From contig JAAAOR010000131.1 in assembly GCA_009908735.1 (NCBI GenBank), forward strand, positions 1-34,494: a DNA stretch of 34,494 nucleotides, in the 5' to 3' direction. Positions 34,410 through 34,494 of the stretch are shown here, piece after piece. This DNA is from Spirochaetota bacterium (GTDB lineage: Bacteria > Spirochaetota > Spirochaetia > DSM-27196 > PWMO01). Within the stretch, counting starts at the first letter, position 1. Each line of letters begins with the position of its first letter. Made by a program: the position numbers and the translations under genes. Under the pieces are notes generated by a model. The model ran no database searches. It saw only the letters and a list, made by a program, of their open reading frames with translations, and had not been told where the DNA came from.

Positions 34410-34468
34410 ATAGAACGTAAGAACACCATGGGCATGGAAGTCCACGGTAAACATTCAAGGAGGAATCC

Positions 34469-34494
34469 ATGGTCATCAACCACAACATGAGCGC
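34469..34494 (+). CDS. flaB: Flagellin FlaB, first nine codons (truncated by window edge)
   Basis: Only MVINHNMSA and part of the next codon are inside the window. This is the conserved N-terminus of spirochaetal periplasmic flagellin core proteins (FlaB). A perfect AAGGAGG site lies five bases before the ATG, and a sigma-28-type promoter stands upstream. FlaB has no signal peptide because it is exported by the flagellar secretion apparatus. Identification rests on nine residues plus context. Confidence 0.85.

Overview
The window reads as a chromosomal core segment of a spirochaete (order Spirochaetales level), probably free-living. The strongest single clue is at the right edge: an open reading frame begins MVINHNMSA behind a perfect ribosome-binding site and a sigma-28-type promoter, which is the conserved start of spirochaetal periplasmic flagellin FlaB. 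Supporting clues are the mreBCD-pbp2-rodA cluster led by a TPR protein, the dnaG-rpoD-zinc-ribbon order, and a 590-residue protein of a type I associate with spirochaetes. Many proteins are rich in Asp and Glu, which hints at a saline habitat, but that is inference.

Layout. Left arm, + strand (1-8.0 kb): the 3' part of rpsA, a GAF/AAA+ sigma-54 activator, a frame-disrupted TPR membrane protein, a CHASE2 class III nucleotide cyclase, a lipoprotein coupled to it by an ATGA overlap, a small membrane protein, then mazG with its own candidate promoter. mazG converges on the next block with only 2 bases between stop codons.

Centre, - strand (8.0-17.3 kb): transcription runs from a TPR protein through mreB, mreC, mreD, mrdA (PBP2) and rodA to a radical SAM fusion protein. 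Several junctions are stop/start overlaps. This is a rod-shape and peripheral peptidoglycan synthesis operon.

Centre-right, - strand (17.3-28.3 kb): transcription runs from tRNA-Thr and tRNA-Tyr through a cysteine-cluster protein, a metallo-beta-lactamase-fold enzyme, a 69-residue protein, a 1340-residue exported repeat/OmpA protein, dnaG, rpoD and a zinc-ribbon coiled-coil protein to rnpB (RNase P RNA). This resembles a macromolecular-synthesis operon in which an envelope protein stands immediately upstream of dnaG, with no rpsU there.

Right arm (28.3-34.5 kb): map, aroH and a small membrane protein (- strand); a HAD hydrolase overlapping a band-7-like membrane protein (+); a large protein of unknown function and thiN (-); and divergently the start of flaB (+).

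No insertion sequence, prophage, CRISPR array or restriction system was seen. No stretch above 300 bases lacks a gene once rnpB is placed. The longest gaps are about 275 bases before mazG and about 166 bases between thiN and flaB. I do not see a clearly new defence-type system. The best unusual signals are a primase whose zinc ligands are mostly replaced, a giant exported protein built from two alternating Ig-like repeat types, a frameshift on a run of SD-like GGA triplets, and rnpB lodged at the end of the rpoD operon.
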